DNA of 64,000 nt. Origin: Adenanthera pavonina (taxonomy: Eukaryota; Streptophyta; Magnoliopsida; Fabales; Fabaceae). The notes under the pieces were generated by a model that saw only the letters and a list, made by a program, of their open reading frames with translations, made no database searches and had not been told where the DNA came from. The DNA is taken from NCBI GenBank assembly GCA_026686845.1, contig JAIVEN010000012.1, forward strand, positions 7,752,501 through 7,816,500. The letters are read 5' to 3'. Of the stretch, positions 1 to 10,979 are shown in pieces; position 1 is the first letter of the stretch; every line of letters begins with the position of its first letter. The translations under genes were made by a program, and so were the position numbers.

Positions 1-893
1 AGTATTATCTTTTCTTGCAGTCTAAATGACCTTGATCGGGTAAAATATTAATATTCAACCCTAATTACCCAATAAATATTATTTTGACCTTAATAAATTC
101 TATACTATATTTCATTGGGTCTAACTCATTGAAAGCTTTATTTTGACTAAAATTTTTCATATTTACAAAAATGCCCTTGACTCAGGGCTAATTTATAATT
201 CTTGAAACTTTAGGGTCCTTAGGTGTAATTTTCCCCAAATTTCTTCCACATTGAAGACATTCTTAAGGGTTTAAATTGTAAATATTCTTGATCTTAGGAC
301 CCAAATATAATTTTCTCATTTTTCCGTTTAACTAGGAAAAATGACCTCTTTACTCTTCTTCACACTTAATGGTATCTCTCAGTTTTTCTCAGTTACTCAT
401 GCATTTTATGATATCAACTCATTTTCCTTGGGGTTTAAATGCAATATTCACATTTTTCTTTTAACTTGGGAAATGACTGTTTTGCCCTTGATCCGGGTCA
501 AAAATGTAATTATTCATTCTTTTGGGCACTTGTAATTTTACCCAAAGACTAATTTTTTGTTATTTCTTTTTCAATATTCACATTAACTTTCAAATTGGTC
601 TATCTCTTAACTTGGACCTCTCGGCTACACAATACTTATATCTTGCGCTCAGCTTGGAGCCGGTTTTTATTCAAGTGGTGTATTGCATATTTTACGTGGT
701 ATGTTCTGGAATTAATTTCTGCTAAGGACCTTATGGAAAATTAATTCCAATTAAGGACCAAATATAACTTCTTCTGAAAATTAAATGAGAAATTAATTCT
801 TTCTAAAGCTTGATTATATGCAGCCTTTTCATCTCACTTCGATTCTCATCTTTTATTCATTTTATAACATCCCATAAAAATAGGGATATTACA
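1..893 (-). mobile_element. F1-family LTR, 5' part, cut by the window edge (F1-a)
   Basis: This is the reverse complement of the first ~900 bp of the complete F1 solo LTRs at 12575 and 17046. Shared blocks include the terminal TGTAATATCC (here the + strand ends in GGGATATTACA at 893), the block around 725-790 (rest of a conserved 'ccttaattggaatt' stretch) and the conserved segment around 620-690. No protein-coding content is expected. Its other end lies before base 1, so neither a TSD nor solo-LTR status can be tested here. Confidence 0.75.
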
Positions 894-1344
894 TTCTGGG
901 CTGAGCTTGACCAATTGGTCTAAAGGGCAGCCTTTAGCTATCCCTAACCTAATCAACCAATCCAGCCTTCATCGAGTCTTAGTCCAGGCTAATTAGACTA
1001 GGTTCATCCCAAATCAGGTTGAACTAGGTTGGCCAGAGCAAGGTTAAAATCTTCCACACTAAAGACTCTTGTCCCTTAAACAAGTCATTGGGAGCTCAAT
1101 TTTCAACTTTTTTGGAAGAAGGGGGGGATTCATTGCTAATTAGAATGTACAAAACCCTCTGTTTTCAAAACAAAACAAGAAGCGGAGCAAACAGAAGACA
1201 AAAAAAATGACAACCAAAACAATCATGAATTGTCAAAGTTATTTACACCATAAATGAGAGATATGAGATCATTAGTCCTAAGAGTGTGTTTAACCAAAGC
1301 CTACACTAAAAGGAAAAGTGTTTAAGTCCTAGTAGATTCTTCTT

Positions 1345-4300
1345 AGAATATCATCTTGTTCCTGACATCCCAGAGTTTCCAACAATAAGCCCAAATGCCA
1401 GTTTCCACTCAATGTTATTAATGGTAAGGTTTTCATGTAGCCAGGACTCAAAGCACTCATTGAAGAACTTGGCTTGCTCATTTCCTCTAATGATCATTGT
1501 CCATCATTCTTTCGCTAAGGAACAATGTCTAAGTACATGATCAATATCTTCAGAGACATTTTGGCACATGGGACACCTATCACTCTGCGTAAGATGTCTT
1601 CTACACCTCTCTTAATTTGTAAGTAGTCTATGATTCAAGGTAAGCCATAAGAAGGATCTCACTTGCTGCATCTCTGGCCATTTCCATGCAAGTCTCCATT
1701 TACCGTCCTCTACATCCCAAAGGTCCCTATGGATTGCTACATATGAGGATGCCACGGTGAAGGTGCCATTATTGGTGAAGTTCCAATAGCAGCTAGGCTT
1801 CCCATCAACCTCTTGTGGCGGCCTTATTCCAGCAAGTTGGGCTATTAACTCATTAGGAAGAAGTTGCTCAAGTACATCACATTTCCAAGCCCCGTCATCT
1901 GTAATGAAGGCTGATATAGGTTCATTTATAAGTTCTACACTGATGGGAGACAAGGAGAGGTTTTTAAGTGGCCCTGGATCTCCTAGCCAACTGTCTTGCC
2001 AAAACATCAACTCTTTCCCGTTACTAGTGTGCCATTTGAGTCTTAGTTTAGTGTCCTCCCATGCTGAAAGCATGCTTCGCCAAAAGTAACAGCCTTTTTT
2101 TTGTCTTTACCCTATCCATGTCATTGGTAGTCCACCTATATTTCCCTCTCATCACCTATACCCATAAAGAGTCCGGTTTGGACAACATATGCACTAGTGC
2201 TTTTATAAGGAAAGCATTATTCTGGTTCTTCAGTTTCTTCTTGCCACATCCTCTATTGAGTGTAGGTTGGCAATGTTGGTCCCAATTAATCAGATGCATC
2301 CCCTTCCTAGATTCAGTGATTCCCCACAAAATTGTGTATAAGCTTTTCAATTCGATCACAACAGATAGTAGGGATTCTGGAGGTCTGCATTGGGTAAAGA
2401 GGTATAGTGCTAAGGATTGATTTGGCGAGGGTAATCCTTTCTGCAAGGGATAGGGTGTTCACTTTCTATCCTACTAATTTTTGTTTGATTGTATTCTCCA
2501 GATATTCATATGTAGCCTTTGTAACTCTTGAATGTAGGATGGGCACTCCAAGATACTTCCCCAGGTTGAGTGTGCATTTGAAGTCAAGTTGCTCACACCA
2601 TCTATTTGCCTCTTGGTTGCTTATGTTATTGGAGAAACAGACTCTCGTTTTGGCATTGCTCACTTTATGCCCAGATGACATACAAAAGTCATTTAGAACT
2701 TCTTTGATGAGCTGGATCTTATCCAAGGAAGCCACACTAAAAAGGATAAGGTCATTTGCAAAAAATAAGTGGGACAGGGGTGGCCTCCCTTGACCAGGCT
2801 TAATAGGTTTCCAGCTCCCCCTTTCCACAAGCCTCTTAATTGTTTACAATAGATGTTCCATGCACTGAACAAAAAGATAGGGGGATAAGGGGTCCCTTTG
2901 TCTTATCCCCCTTGTGGGTCTAAATTCTCCTGAGGGACAGCCATTCCAAAGCACCTGTAAATGTGATGATGAAATACATTTCATAATTAGACAGATTAAC
3001 TAGTCTGGTAGCCCTATATCAATGAGTGTGTCTTCAATGAACTCCCACTTTAACCTATCAAATGCCTTTTCCAGATCCACTTTGATTGTCTTCCATCCCT
3101 ACTTCCCTTTTCTTTGTCTCATGGAATGAATAACTTCTTGGGCTATGATAATGTTGTCCGTGATATTTCGTCCCTTTATGAAGCTGGATTGGTATTGAAG
3201 TATGATTTGTGGCATGATTTCCTTGAGCCTATTGACCATAGTTTTTGTGATGAGCTTGTAGACAACTAAGCACAAGCTTATGGGCCTGTATTCCTTGAGG
3301 GTCTAGGGGTGATTAACTTTTGGGATGAGGGTGATAAGGCTCTTCCCAAGTTCTTGGTCAATACTCCCCTATTCAAAGGCCTTTTGAATTGTGTGGAAGA
3401 GCAATTATTTGATGGTCTCCCATTGGGTTTGAAAGAAGTAAGTGTGGAGTCCATCAACACTTGGGGCTTTCAAGGGGTGCATCATGAACAGAGTAGCTTT
3501 AACTTCTTCAATGGTAATCTCTTTACATAAATTAGTTAGAAGGGAGCTTGGGATTTCAGGGAACATACCTCGAGAGTAAGGTTGGTCGCCAGGTTCATCC
3601 TCTGCAGTGTATAGTTGTTGGAAATAGTCTCTGGCCATTTGTCTAAGCCTCTCAATATTGTCTTGCCAAGTGCCATTGTCAGTTTTCAGCATTGAGATAA
3701 TGGTTCACTTTCTTTAGCCCCTAGCTTTGTTGTGAAAGTAAGCTGTGTTCTTGTCTCCAAAGGATATCCAGTCACAGCGTGCTCTTTGCATCCACTCTAT
3801 TTCTTCTTGCAGCAGTGTTTCTTCATATTCCTTTTTTAGATGTACATAGGTTTCAAGAAGCCTGGGTGAATGAATGATTTCAAGTGATTTCTCAGTACCC
3901 AAAATGTGAGCTTCAAGATGCCTTTTTCTCTTGGCTGTAGATCCGAAGACCCTGGAGTTCCATCCCTTAGCTCTTTGTTGGAATGTCTCAATGCAGTTCA
4001 GCAAATTTGGGCTTGTGGACCAACATTCCTTCACTAAATTATTAAAATTAGGGTGAGAGCTCATGCTGTGTTGAATTGAAAAAACTTTATTGCTGTGTTA
4101 GGTTGTTTCTCTTGTTCTAGTAGTACTAATATAGGCATGTGATCTGATTTTATTTGTGGTAGATGGCATCCCTCATGTTGTGGGAATAGATTAGCCCAAG
4201 ACAAATTTGCTACAGCTCTGTCAAGCCTCACCAGTAGTGTTCCCCTTCTTCAAGTGAACTTGGGCCCTAAAATGCCCAAATCTAGAAGGTGATTATCATG

Positions 4301-4803
4301 AACAAAATTTTGGAAAGTGGTGCAAGCTAACCCAGCTCTTATTGCTCCCCCTTTCCTTTTGTCTGTGTTGAGAATTGATTGAAGTCCACAGCTAAAAGCC
4401 ATGAGGTGTTTGTGTTATGCAAGATTTGTGAGAGATCTTCCCAAAGCCACTTTCTTTGCACTGCCAAAGGGCTGCCGTAGATAGGTGAGAATATAAATTC
4501 CTTCCCAGTGGTTGTTTTAACACGTGCAATAAGGAATTATCTGTGACTCATGAGGACTTTGACTTCCACTGAATCAGACCATAATATCCATATGCCTCTA
4601 GAGAATCCACTTGCTTCTACTCTGTGAGAGTATGTAAGGCTTATCTTTTTAATGACTTTATCTGCTTTAAATCCGGATGTGCGCGGTTTGACCAACACGA
4701 GGATGTTTGGTTTGTGCACTTGCAGAAGGGCTTTAACCATTTGTATAAATTCTCTTGAAGCTGCTCCTTGGCAATTCCAAGCTAGAATTTTTGTAGTCAT
4801 CAT
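1345..4803 (-). pseudogene. LINE ORF2 relic: endonuclease, reverse transcriptase, zf-RVT
   Basis: Fragments in order on the minus strand. (1) An AP-like endonuclease start at 4803-4537 (KILAWNCQGAASREFIQM), which continues after a stop with a degraded catalytic block: the usual GDFNE-type motif reads VDFNQF. (2) A linker typical of plant LINEs at 4064-3714 (ending GDKNTAYFHNKARG). (3) RT start at 3692-3405 (KAPSVDGLHTYFF, canonical KAPGPDGL). (4) RT palm at 2828-2466, where the catalytic F-A-D-D reads FANDLILF, so one Asp is lost. (5) zf-RVT at 2073-1510, including WKWPEMQQVRSFLW and a Cys/His cluster (CPMC...H...RHC). Many stops and frameshifts separate the pieces. The RNase H domain that often follows is missing. 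The protein would have nicked target DNA and copied the element RNA. It cannot now. Confidence 0.85.
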
Positions 4804-4814
4804 GAATCAGTGAG

Positions 4815-5930
4815 TTAGTGCTCCATTGAGGAACTCATCATTTCTGAGGTGTTCCTCAACTCCTTGTGCACTTCTACAAAGGCCTCATTTATAGCTTTGA
4901 CTATGCTTTCCGGGGGTGATGGAGTGTTCTCCTTTTGGCGGAGAGAAGAACTTTTGACCTTTACCCCTAGCTGCAACTTAATCCCTTTGGGGGAGGCACT
5001 CTTATCTGGGGCTTTGGGTTTGACATTTTCCTTGGTTTGAGGTGTTCTGTGGGTGATGTTGGAATGGGGGGTAGGTTTAGGGGTGTCAGAGGTGGTGACT
5101 TCTAGTTGTTTTGATATATCCTTCCCTCCTTCCTTATGGTTAGAAACAATGACAGTCGTATGGTTTTTGGAGTCTAGGGATGTGGCAGCTTGTGAGATGA
5201 TGTAGGCTTTGGACAGGAAGATTGAATCACTAGGTGCGGCTTTGTTGTTAGGTTTTGGTTGGGAACGTGCCGCTGGAAGGGAGCTAATTGGTCTAATCTC
5301 ACTAGGAATGTCAACTATGCTATCTTTTTGTCCTCTTGAATTTTTTATTGTCTTCCAAAGGAGGGAGAGCTTGTTGTATAGAGCTTTGTATCCAACAGGG
5401 CGTCCCAGTAGTTTCACGATGACAACGAGTTTCATATTCTCCATAATGAGGGAGTGGATCCGCCCAGAGAAGTTAATTGCTGGTATGGGTCCTGCTTTGT
5501 TGATAATAACCTCTCCCTTTGGGTTGATTAGTTGTTCCAGTTCAGCGTTGATGTCTCTCTCCTTTGTAGCAATTGCTCCGATGAGTTTATCTTTGAAGGT
5601 CATCGCTGGTTGAGGAATGCTATTTTCAGGGGTAGGTCCTTCATTGAGATCCATAGCCTCAAGTTCCTTAACTTCCTCGTCACTAGATTTGATTTTCTTA
5701 ACCGCATGTATTTCCTCTTCCTCCTCAGTCAGAGGGGGTTCACCTTTTTCTCGTAGGACCATGTTGATGGTCGCTTCTTCTGTCGAAACCTTGTCACCAA
5801 TATTTCGATTCCCATATGGTGGATAATGGTTACGTTCTGAGGTTTCCAACCTTCTTAGAGAACGTTCCCATTCTCTGGTTGTGTCATTGGTTTTTTTACG
5901 CGTTAGAGAGAGAAGCCTGGAGCGGTCCAT
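4815..5930 (-). CDS. LINE ORF1 (gag-like, DUF4283 remnant), internally deleted but open
   Basis: An open frame of 371 codons at the 5' end of the LINE. ORF1 proteins of plant L1 elements bind element RNA and usually have a DUF4283 domain followed by a CCHC zinc knuckle and a long disordered tail. Residues ~150-190 carry the start of a DUF4283-like fold (FSGRIHSLIMENMKLVVIVK, then LLGRPVGYKALYNKL). The second half of that domain and the zinc knuckle are absent. The frame goes directly into a polar Ser/Pro/Lys-rich tail. The join appears to be in frame, so the ORF stayed open despite losing its nucleic-acid-binding part. Residues ~65-95 are very acidic. The start ATG lies about 30 bp inside the element end, which fits a short 5' UTR. 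It is probably non-functional. Confidence 0.7.
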   Translation of the reverse strand: MDRSRLLSLTRKKTNDTTREWERSLRRLETSERNHYPPYGNRNIGDKVSTEEATINMVLREKGEPPLTEEEEEIHAVKKIKSSDEEVKELEAMDLNEGPTPENSIPQPAMTFKDKLIGAIATKERDINAELEQLINPKGEVIINKAGPIPAINFSGRIHSLIMENMKLVVIVKLLGRPVGYKALYNKLSLLWKTIKNSRGQKDSIVDIPSEIRPISSLPAARSQPKPNNKAAPSDSIFLSKAYIISQAATSLDSKNHTTVIVSNHKEGGKDISKQLEVTTSDTPKPTPHSNITHRTPQTKENVKPKAPDKSASPKGIKLQLGVKVKSSSLRQKENTPSPPESIVKAINEAFVEVHKELRNTSEMMSSSMEH

Positions 5931-5975
5931 TCTAAAACTTTTTTTTAAGGGGCATCAGCTTAATTTTCAACTTTT

Positions 5976-6890
5976 GTACAACGAGAAAACCTAGTTCTGA
6001 AAAGGATCTATCTTTTGCACTCCATAGCTTCATTTTTAGTTTTTTTAATTTGAACCAAATCATACCACGTAACTCATCTATCTCCTATTTGCAATATTTA
6101 ACCCATACCAATATATTTCGAATATAGTGGCTAAACTCGAATTCATCATATTTCTCCAACCCTGTCTAATATTATTTAAAATAAAATATATTAACCTCAC
6201 TACAAAGTTCTCCTCTCTATTTTCAAAATATATATTTAAGTCCAATTTTTAACACTATTAAGAATATAATGCTAAAAATTCCATTATATCCTTTTTATCA
6301 ATTAAAATTTATAGTGAAATAACTTAAAATTATTAATTTACCTTTACAATTTAAAATCTCTAGTTTCTACCCAATATTTATTAAAAAATTTTAAATAATT
6401 AATTATAGTAATATTTAAATAAATGTATTTGAAAATATAAAATATAAAATTAATAAAATAAAAATATGTCAAATATATAAATCATAAAAAATTATAAGAT
6501 GTACTTTTCATTAACGGGGAATAATGCGGCTCATTTCAAGTTCAATGTAAATGAACAAAACTCACTCGAATTGAAAGTTAAAATTAAAAAAAAAATATGT
6601 TGAAAATAGTTCTAGATAAATATTTATGTTAGGGAGGGATATTTTGGCCAAAAAAAAAGTATTTAATTCAGTGAATTAACAATTTATTAGTGGTTAGGTG
6701 AATAGAAATTCAATTTTGAAAATGGGGGCAAATTTGTAGCATATAACTTTTGATTCTATGGGAGATCTGTATAAGTTTCCGAAATAAAGCAGGGGTCTTT
6801 ATAATTTAGGCAAAATAAAGTGAAAATCACAATATTTTACTCTATTATTTAACATGAGGGAAATAAAAAATTAAGTAGTAAAGAGGGAAA
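5976..6890. other. AT-rich stretch without a gene
   Basis: This is the right flank of the LINE. It is AT-rich and I see no coding signature on either strand. The last ~30 bp (around 6865-6890) resemble the 'tagtaaagagg' part of the tandem repeat that continues at 8226, so the repeat array probably begins here and was cut by the foldback element. Confidence 0.5.
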
Positions 6891-6899
6891 TTAAAAAAA

Positions 6900-8216
6900 G
6901 GAGAAATTACCATTTAGGACCAAGATTTCAATTTAATTACAAAATGGGATCTACTGTTTATTTAATTATAAAAATGGACCAACTTTTCAAAATTAAATAT
7001 ATAAAAATATGAAATTATCAAAATACCCTCAGGTGTTATCTCTCCCCTACCATCGCTGGTCAATGCTTACCGGCAGTCGGTCAACCCTTGCAAGTGACTG
7101 TTAATGACCGCTGGTGACCGTCAACGGCTGCCCGTAACCGGTCAATGTTCGCCTAAAAAAAAGGCTTACAATTTCTTTTTCCAGATTTTATAACTTGCTT
7201 ATTCTAAATTTGTAACTTAGTTTTCAAATTTTTATTTTGCAATTTCTTTTCTAGAATTTACAACTTATTTTCCAAACTTTCGCTATGAATTATTTTAGTA
7301 TTTTTGCGACTTCTTTTTTAAATTTTGCAACTTACATTCTCTAAATTTGCAACTTTTTTTTTTTAAGTTTTTATTATAAATAGTTTCAGTGTTTTACAAT
7401 TTCTAGAATGTACAACTTATTTGCTCTGAATTTACAACTTATTTTTGAAATTTTTACTATAAATTATTTCAATGTTGTTGTAACCTATTTTATATATTTT
7501 GCAACTTATTTACTCTAAATTTGTAACTCATTTTCCAAATTTTTACTATTAATTGTTTTAATAAAAATTTTTACTAGTTGCAAAATATGTAAAAAAGTTG
7601 CAATAGCACTGAAAAAATTCATGTAGAAATTTCGAAAACAAGTTTTAAATTCATAATAAATAAATTGTAAATTTAAGAAAAGAAGTTGTAAAATAATGAA
7701 ACCATTTATAATAAAAACTTGTAAAACAAGTTGCAAATTTAGAGTAAGTAAGTTATAAAATCTGAAAAAAAAAAGTTGCAAAAATACTGAAACAATTTAT
7801 AGAAAAAATTTGGAAAATAAGTTGCAAATTAAGAGTAAAGAAGTTGCAAATTATATAAAAGAAATTACAAAATAAAAATTTAAAAACTAAGTTGTAAATT
7901 TAGAACAAATATATTATAAAATATAGAAAAAGAAGTTGTAAAGCATTTTTTTTGGCAAACATTGCCCGGTCGCTGGCAGCCGTGGACGATTACCGGTAAT
8001 AGTTGACCGACGTTGATTAGTCGTTGGTGATAATTGACTGATTGTCGCCGATTGTTGACCAGCAATAGTGGGAGAGATATAACACATGAGATTATTTTGA
8101 TAATTTCATATTTTATATTTAATTTTAAAAAATTGATCTATTTTTTTCATTAAATAAATAATAAATATCATTTTACAAGTAAATTAAGATCCTAGTTTTG
8201 AATTGTAATTCCCTCG
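6900..8216. mobile_element. Foldback-type DNA element with arms made of tandem repeats
   Basis: The outer ~250-300 bp at each end are inverted copies of each other. Examples are GAAATTATCAAAAT at 7011-7024 and its complement near 8096-8109, and 'atctctccc' (7039) versus 'gggagagat' (8071). A GC-richer block of ACCGG/GGTCA motifs lies at 7050-7145 and again inverted at 7965-8070. The inner parts (7160-7560 and 7560-7940) are also inverted and consist of tandem 'gcaactt..tctaaattt' units. A 9-bp direct repeat with one mismatch flanks it (TTAAAAAAA at 6891-6899, TAAAAAAAA at 8217-8225), a weak but MULE-like TSD. No transposase is encoded, so it is non-autonomous. It splits the surrounding tandem repeat. 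Confidence 0.7.
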
Positions 8217-8225
8217 TAAAAAAAA

Positions 8226-9137
8226 TGGTAGTAAAGAGGAAAATTTGTCCCAGCGGTTAGTAATTGACTAGGGACAAAAGAGCATCTTTGATTAATGAAA
8301 GCAGTGATGCGGAAATATTGGAAGTACTTAATACTTATATTAAACAATGACAAATTAGTGCTTGTCCCTGGAACCAGTGCATTGCTAATCTTTCTTTTTT
8401 TTTTTAAGAAAATATTATACTATATATATATATAATTTTTTTTTTGGCCAGAAATATTATACTATATATTAATTATATAATTAGAGACAAAAATGCATGT
8501 GTTTGCGTATTGCTACTCTTAATTTGCCCCTTGACAAATTGAATCATGGAGGAAGACAAAGCAAAAAATAAAATAAAATGAACAAAAAAAATAGTAGTAA
8601 AGAGGAAATTTTTTCCCTAGAAGTTAAATATGGACAAAAGAGCATCTTTTTATGAAAATATATTATTATATTATATATTAGATATAAAATAAGAGACAAA
8701 ATACATGTGTTTGTATAGTGCTACTCCCCGTGACAAAGGGAATCAAGGAGGAAGACAAAGCAAAATTAAAATTAAAATGAACAAAATAGTTGTAGTCAAG
8801 AGGAAAATTTGTTGGTTAATGATGTTCTAAGGGAATCAATTTTGCCTTCGGCTGTAAGTACCACGGTTTTGAGGATTCGCAAACTCTTAGATAGACAATG
8901 GGAGGTGATGGAAAGATACATCAGTAGAAACATTATGGTGTTGCTGATAAACTAGCTAAATATGCTCGGGTCTCTCAAGCTAGTAATATTTTCTTGGACA
9001 TGCCACCTGACTTTGTGCATACTCTTGTTCAAAATGATCTCTTGGGGCTTGTTTCCTCCTGTGATGTAATTGTTGTTTTTTAAGGTTTATCTTATCTTTG
9101 TTTTATAAAAAAGAATAAAAGAGGAAAATCTGTCCCT
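8226..9137. repeat. Degenerate tandem repeat, left block
   Basis: Diverged units of roughly 200-380 bp share an ordered set of words: 'agtaaagaggaaaatttgtcc', 'ggacaaaagagcatcttt', an AT-rich 'aaatattatactatat' block, 'gagacaaaaatgcatgtg', 'gtgacaaa..gaatca.ggaggaagacaaagc', 'aaaatgaacaaaatag'. These words recur near 8226, 8600 and 8790 here and again at 41.46-42.08 kb. A LINE tail (8813-9118) is inserted in the array. The repeat acts as the local host DNA, and its uninterrupted units give empty-site references for several insertions. Confidence 0.7.
8813..9118 (+). mobile_element. 5'-truncated LINE tail (RNase H C-terminus) with 15-bp TSD
   Basis: Just upstream of a TAA at 9080-9082, one frame reads ADKLAKYARVSQASNIF then PPDFVHTLVQNDLLG, the characteristic end of a plant LINE RNase H domain (the 'ADxLAKxA' helix). 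A short A-rich tail follows. Direct repeats of 15 bp with one mismatch flank it (8798-8812 and 9119-9133, AAGAGGAAAATTTGT type). The empty site is confirmed by other units of the tandem repeat, where the same words run on without interruption (for example near 8230). It is a dead, severely 5'-truncated copy. Confidence 0.8.
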
Positions 9138-9974
9138 ATTAATTAACGTGAAGTGATCCTGTGTACTTCGCCAAGGTCCAAAGAAAGTGCACGGCGTGCA
9201 TTTTTTCTTGTTTTAAGCGTTGCATCCAACAGCTGAGAGACCGATTTAAGTGGGAAGCACTTCAACTTCCTTTTGAGGAGCGTGTTAATTTTATTTGTTG
9301 AAAATGTCAAAATTAATTGTGGCCCTCATACCCCTCATATTATAATATTTTTAAAAAGAGTTACTCTTGGGGAACAATATCTTATAAATAGTACTTTTCT
9401 CTTTTATTTAAAATTTTATTTCAAGTAAAACATTTTTTTTATTTTATAAACCTATCTTTTCCCTACGTCATTGTAACTTCCCTATTGTTTCTCTTTAACT
9501 TTCTTATCTTTGTCTCTATAATTTTATCTTAATAACTTTCCCTACATAATAGATTTATTTTTATCTAAACTTTTTATATATTATTTACATATTTTTAAAT
9601 TTTTTTATATTTTAACTTTTTCCAAAATTTTTATTAATTTTATGTTATTTTCCTGCAATTTTTGTTATTTCTTAATTATTGATTATTAATTTCTTTAAAT
9701 TAAATATTATGTGTTTCTGATTTTTTTAATATTATTATTAATATTAATTTCTTATTATTTTCCTAACTTCTTCTTATTTCTAAAATTTACCTTTGTTATT
9801 CTCAATTTATTTTAAGTTTTGAATTTATTCAATAGTTTAACTTTCTTTGTATAATTTTGTATTGTTTCTTAATTATTAAGTATTAACTTTTAATTATTAA
9901 TTATTAATTATACTCTAAACCCACGTCTACAATGACTTGTCCCTCATAGCCTAGGATTATTTTCCTCTTCTGTC

Positions 9975-10046
9975 ACTCTCCCTCTCCCTCTCCCTCGCTC
10001 CCTCGCTCCCTCTCTCTCTCCCTCTCCCTCTCCCTCTCCCTCTCCC
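9975..10046 (+). repeat. CT-rich minisatellite, (CTCCCT)n
   Basis: About 70 bp of CTCCCT hexamers with some CTCGCT and CTCT variants. It is a pure polypyrimidine tract on the + strand. Confidence 0.95.
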
Positions 10047-10348
10047 GTCCTTATTCATTAATTACAGTTTCAATGAAGAGATGATGTACTATATTTTTAA
10101 AACAATATTTTATTTTTAAATTTTTAAATCAAATATTGATAGTCATATTTCATTTAAAATTTAAATATATAATTTCTTGTATCATTTTTTAATTTATTAG
10201 TGATTAATAATAGTAATTTATATTTTTTTAATATAGTTGTTTGGTGTGATACTAATCACTTAAAAGTTATATATATATATATATTATTTTACGACATTTT
10301 CTATAATTTTAATATATTCCATGTTTTAAAAATTAAAAAGGAAAATCG

Positions 10349-10377
10349 CCTGTGCAACACACGGGTCCGTAGTCTAG
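10349..10377 (+). mobile_element. Helitron-type 3' terminus (hairpin + CTAG)
   Basis: CCTGTGCAACACACGGG forms a short hairpin (stem CCTGTG/CACGGG with one G:T-type change), and CTAG follows 8 bp later at 10374-10377. Plant Helitrons end in a GC-rich hairpin shortly before CTRR. The base after CTAG is C rather than the expected T, which may be a later mutation. I could not find a convincing 5' TC end or any Rep/helicase sequence, so the extent of the element is unknown. It would lie to the left, in the AT-rich 9.3-10.3 kb stretch. Confidence 0.55.
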
Positions 10378-10413
10378 CTTAAAGTAGTTTTCAATTTTTC
10401 CCAATAATAAAGT

Positions 10414-10976
10414 AACTTAGTGGATTATGTAACAGATAAGACGAGATCTTGGGTCCCACCGGATGAAGGCTGGGCTGGCTGGCTAAAGGTCAATGTAGAT
10501 GGTGCTTATTCACGCATTTTAGGGAGGGTAGGCTGTGGAGGAGTCATTCGAAATTCAGTGGGTGGGTTCTTGTGGCTGGATTCATGCATAATATGTCAGA
10601 AGGGGACCACTTGTCTGCTGAGATATGGGCATGTCTACTTGGGAGCTCGGAAGGTGGTGCTTGAATTTGATTCAAGTGAAGCTGTTGAAGTGATCCGTGA
10701 TGGGAATGTTGACCTTCATCCCGATCGTGATGTGATCATGGAAGTGAGGGAAGTATGGAACTGAAACTGGGAGGTGCAGATCAATTGCATCCCACGTGTG
10801 GCAAATAATGCTGCAGATTACTTGGCCAAACATTCTTTATCGGCTATGCCTAGTTATCACATTATTGGTTTCCCATATGATGATTTTCTGTTATTTTAAA
10901 TGAGGATATTCATATGTCTTCCTAGCTGGGTGTTATGTAAGCTGGGCATCCTTTGTGTTGTTTAAAAAAAAAAAAA
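10414..10976 (+). mobile_element. 5'-truncated LINE tail with poly(A)
   Basis: The fragment holds a LINE RNase H domain (see 10420-10899), a short 3' UTR and an A13 run at about 10963-10975, after which 'gtaatgctc' follows. A 7-bp AAAGTAA occurs at the left edge (about 10408-10414) and again at the poly(A) end, a possible short TSD. It is a separate insertion from the LINE at 1112-5961 and that at 8813-9118. Confidence 0.7.
10420..10899 (+). pseudogene. LINE RNase H domain (RVT_3 type), broken
   Basis: The start reads WLKVNVDGAYSRILGRVGCG then GVIRNSVGG, a typical RVT_3 opening with the first catalytic Asp in NVDGA. The second catalytic region (usual 'AEIWA') is present only in another frame near 10612-10640, which shows a frameshift and small deletion. 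The frame later recovers at VVLEFDSSEAVEVI, which carries an acidic residue in the right place. A TGA at 10762 interrupts the frame, and the C-terminal CIPRVANNAADYLAKHSL helix runs to a TAA at 10897-10899. In a live LINE this domain removes RNA from the RNA/DNA hybrid. It is inactive here. Confidence 0.78.
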
Positions 10977-10979
10977 GTA

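Larger units (their letters stand above)
1112..5961 (-). mobile_element. L1-type non-LTR retrotransposon (LINE), degenerate, with TSD
   Basis: The 14-bp direct repeat AATTTTCAACTTTT stands at 1098-1111 and 5962-5975, just outside the element, as expected for target-primed insertion. Reading right to left on the minus strand there is an ORF1 with a DUF4283-like start, then an ORF2 relic with endonuclease, reverse transcriptase and a zinc-binding zf-RVT region, then a short 3' tail that ends in a run of A merging with the TSD. The ~4.85 kb length is short for a plant L1 (usually 5.5-7 kb). Part of ORF1 and the C-terminal RNase H domain are missing. It is a dead copy. Confidence 0.88.

Noticed and set aside
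1904..3530. Plus-strand ORFs across the LINE
   Set aside because: They are antisense to recognisable ORF2 reverse transcriptase and zf-RVT sequence.
7515..8065. Two short ORFs in the foldback element
   Set aside because: They are Phe/Leu/Asn-rich translations of AT-rich inverted repeats. No transposase motif is present.
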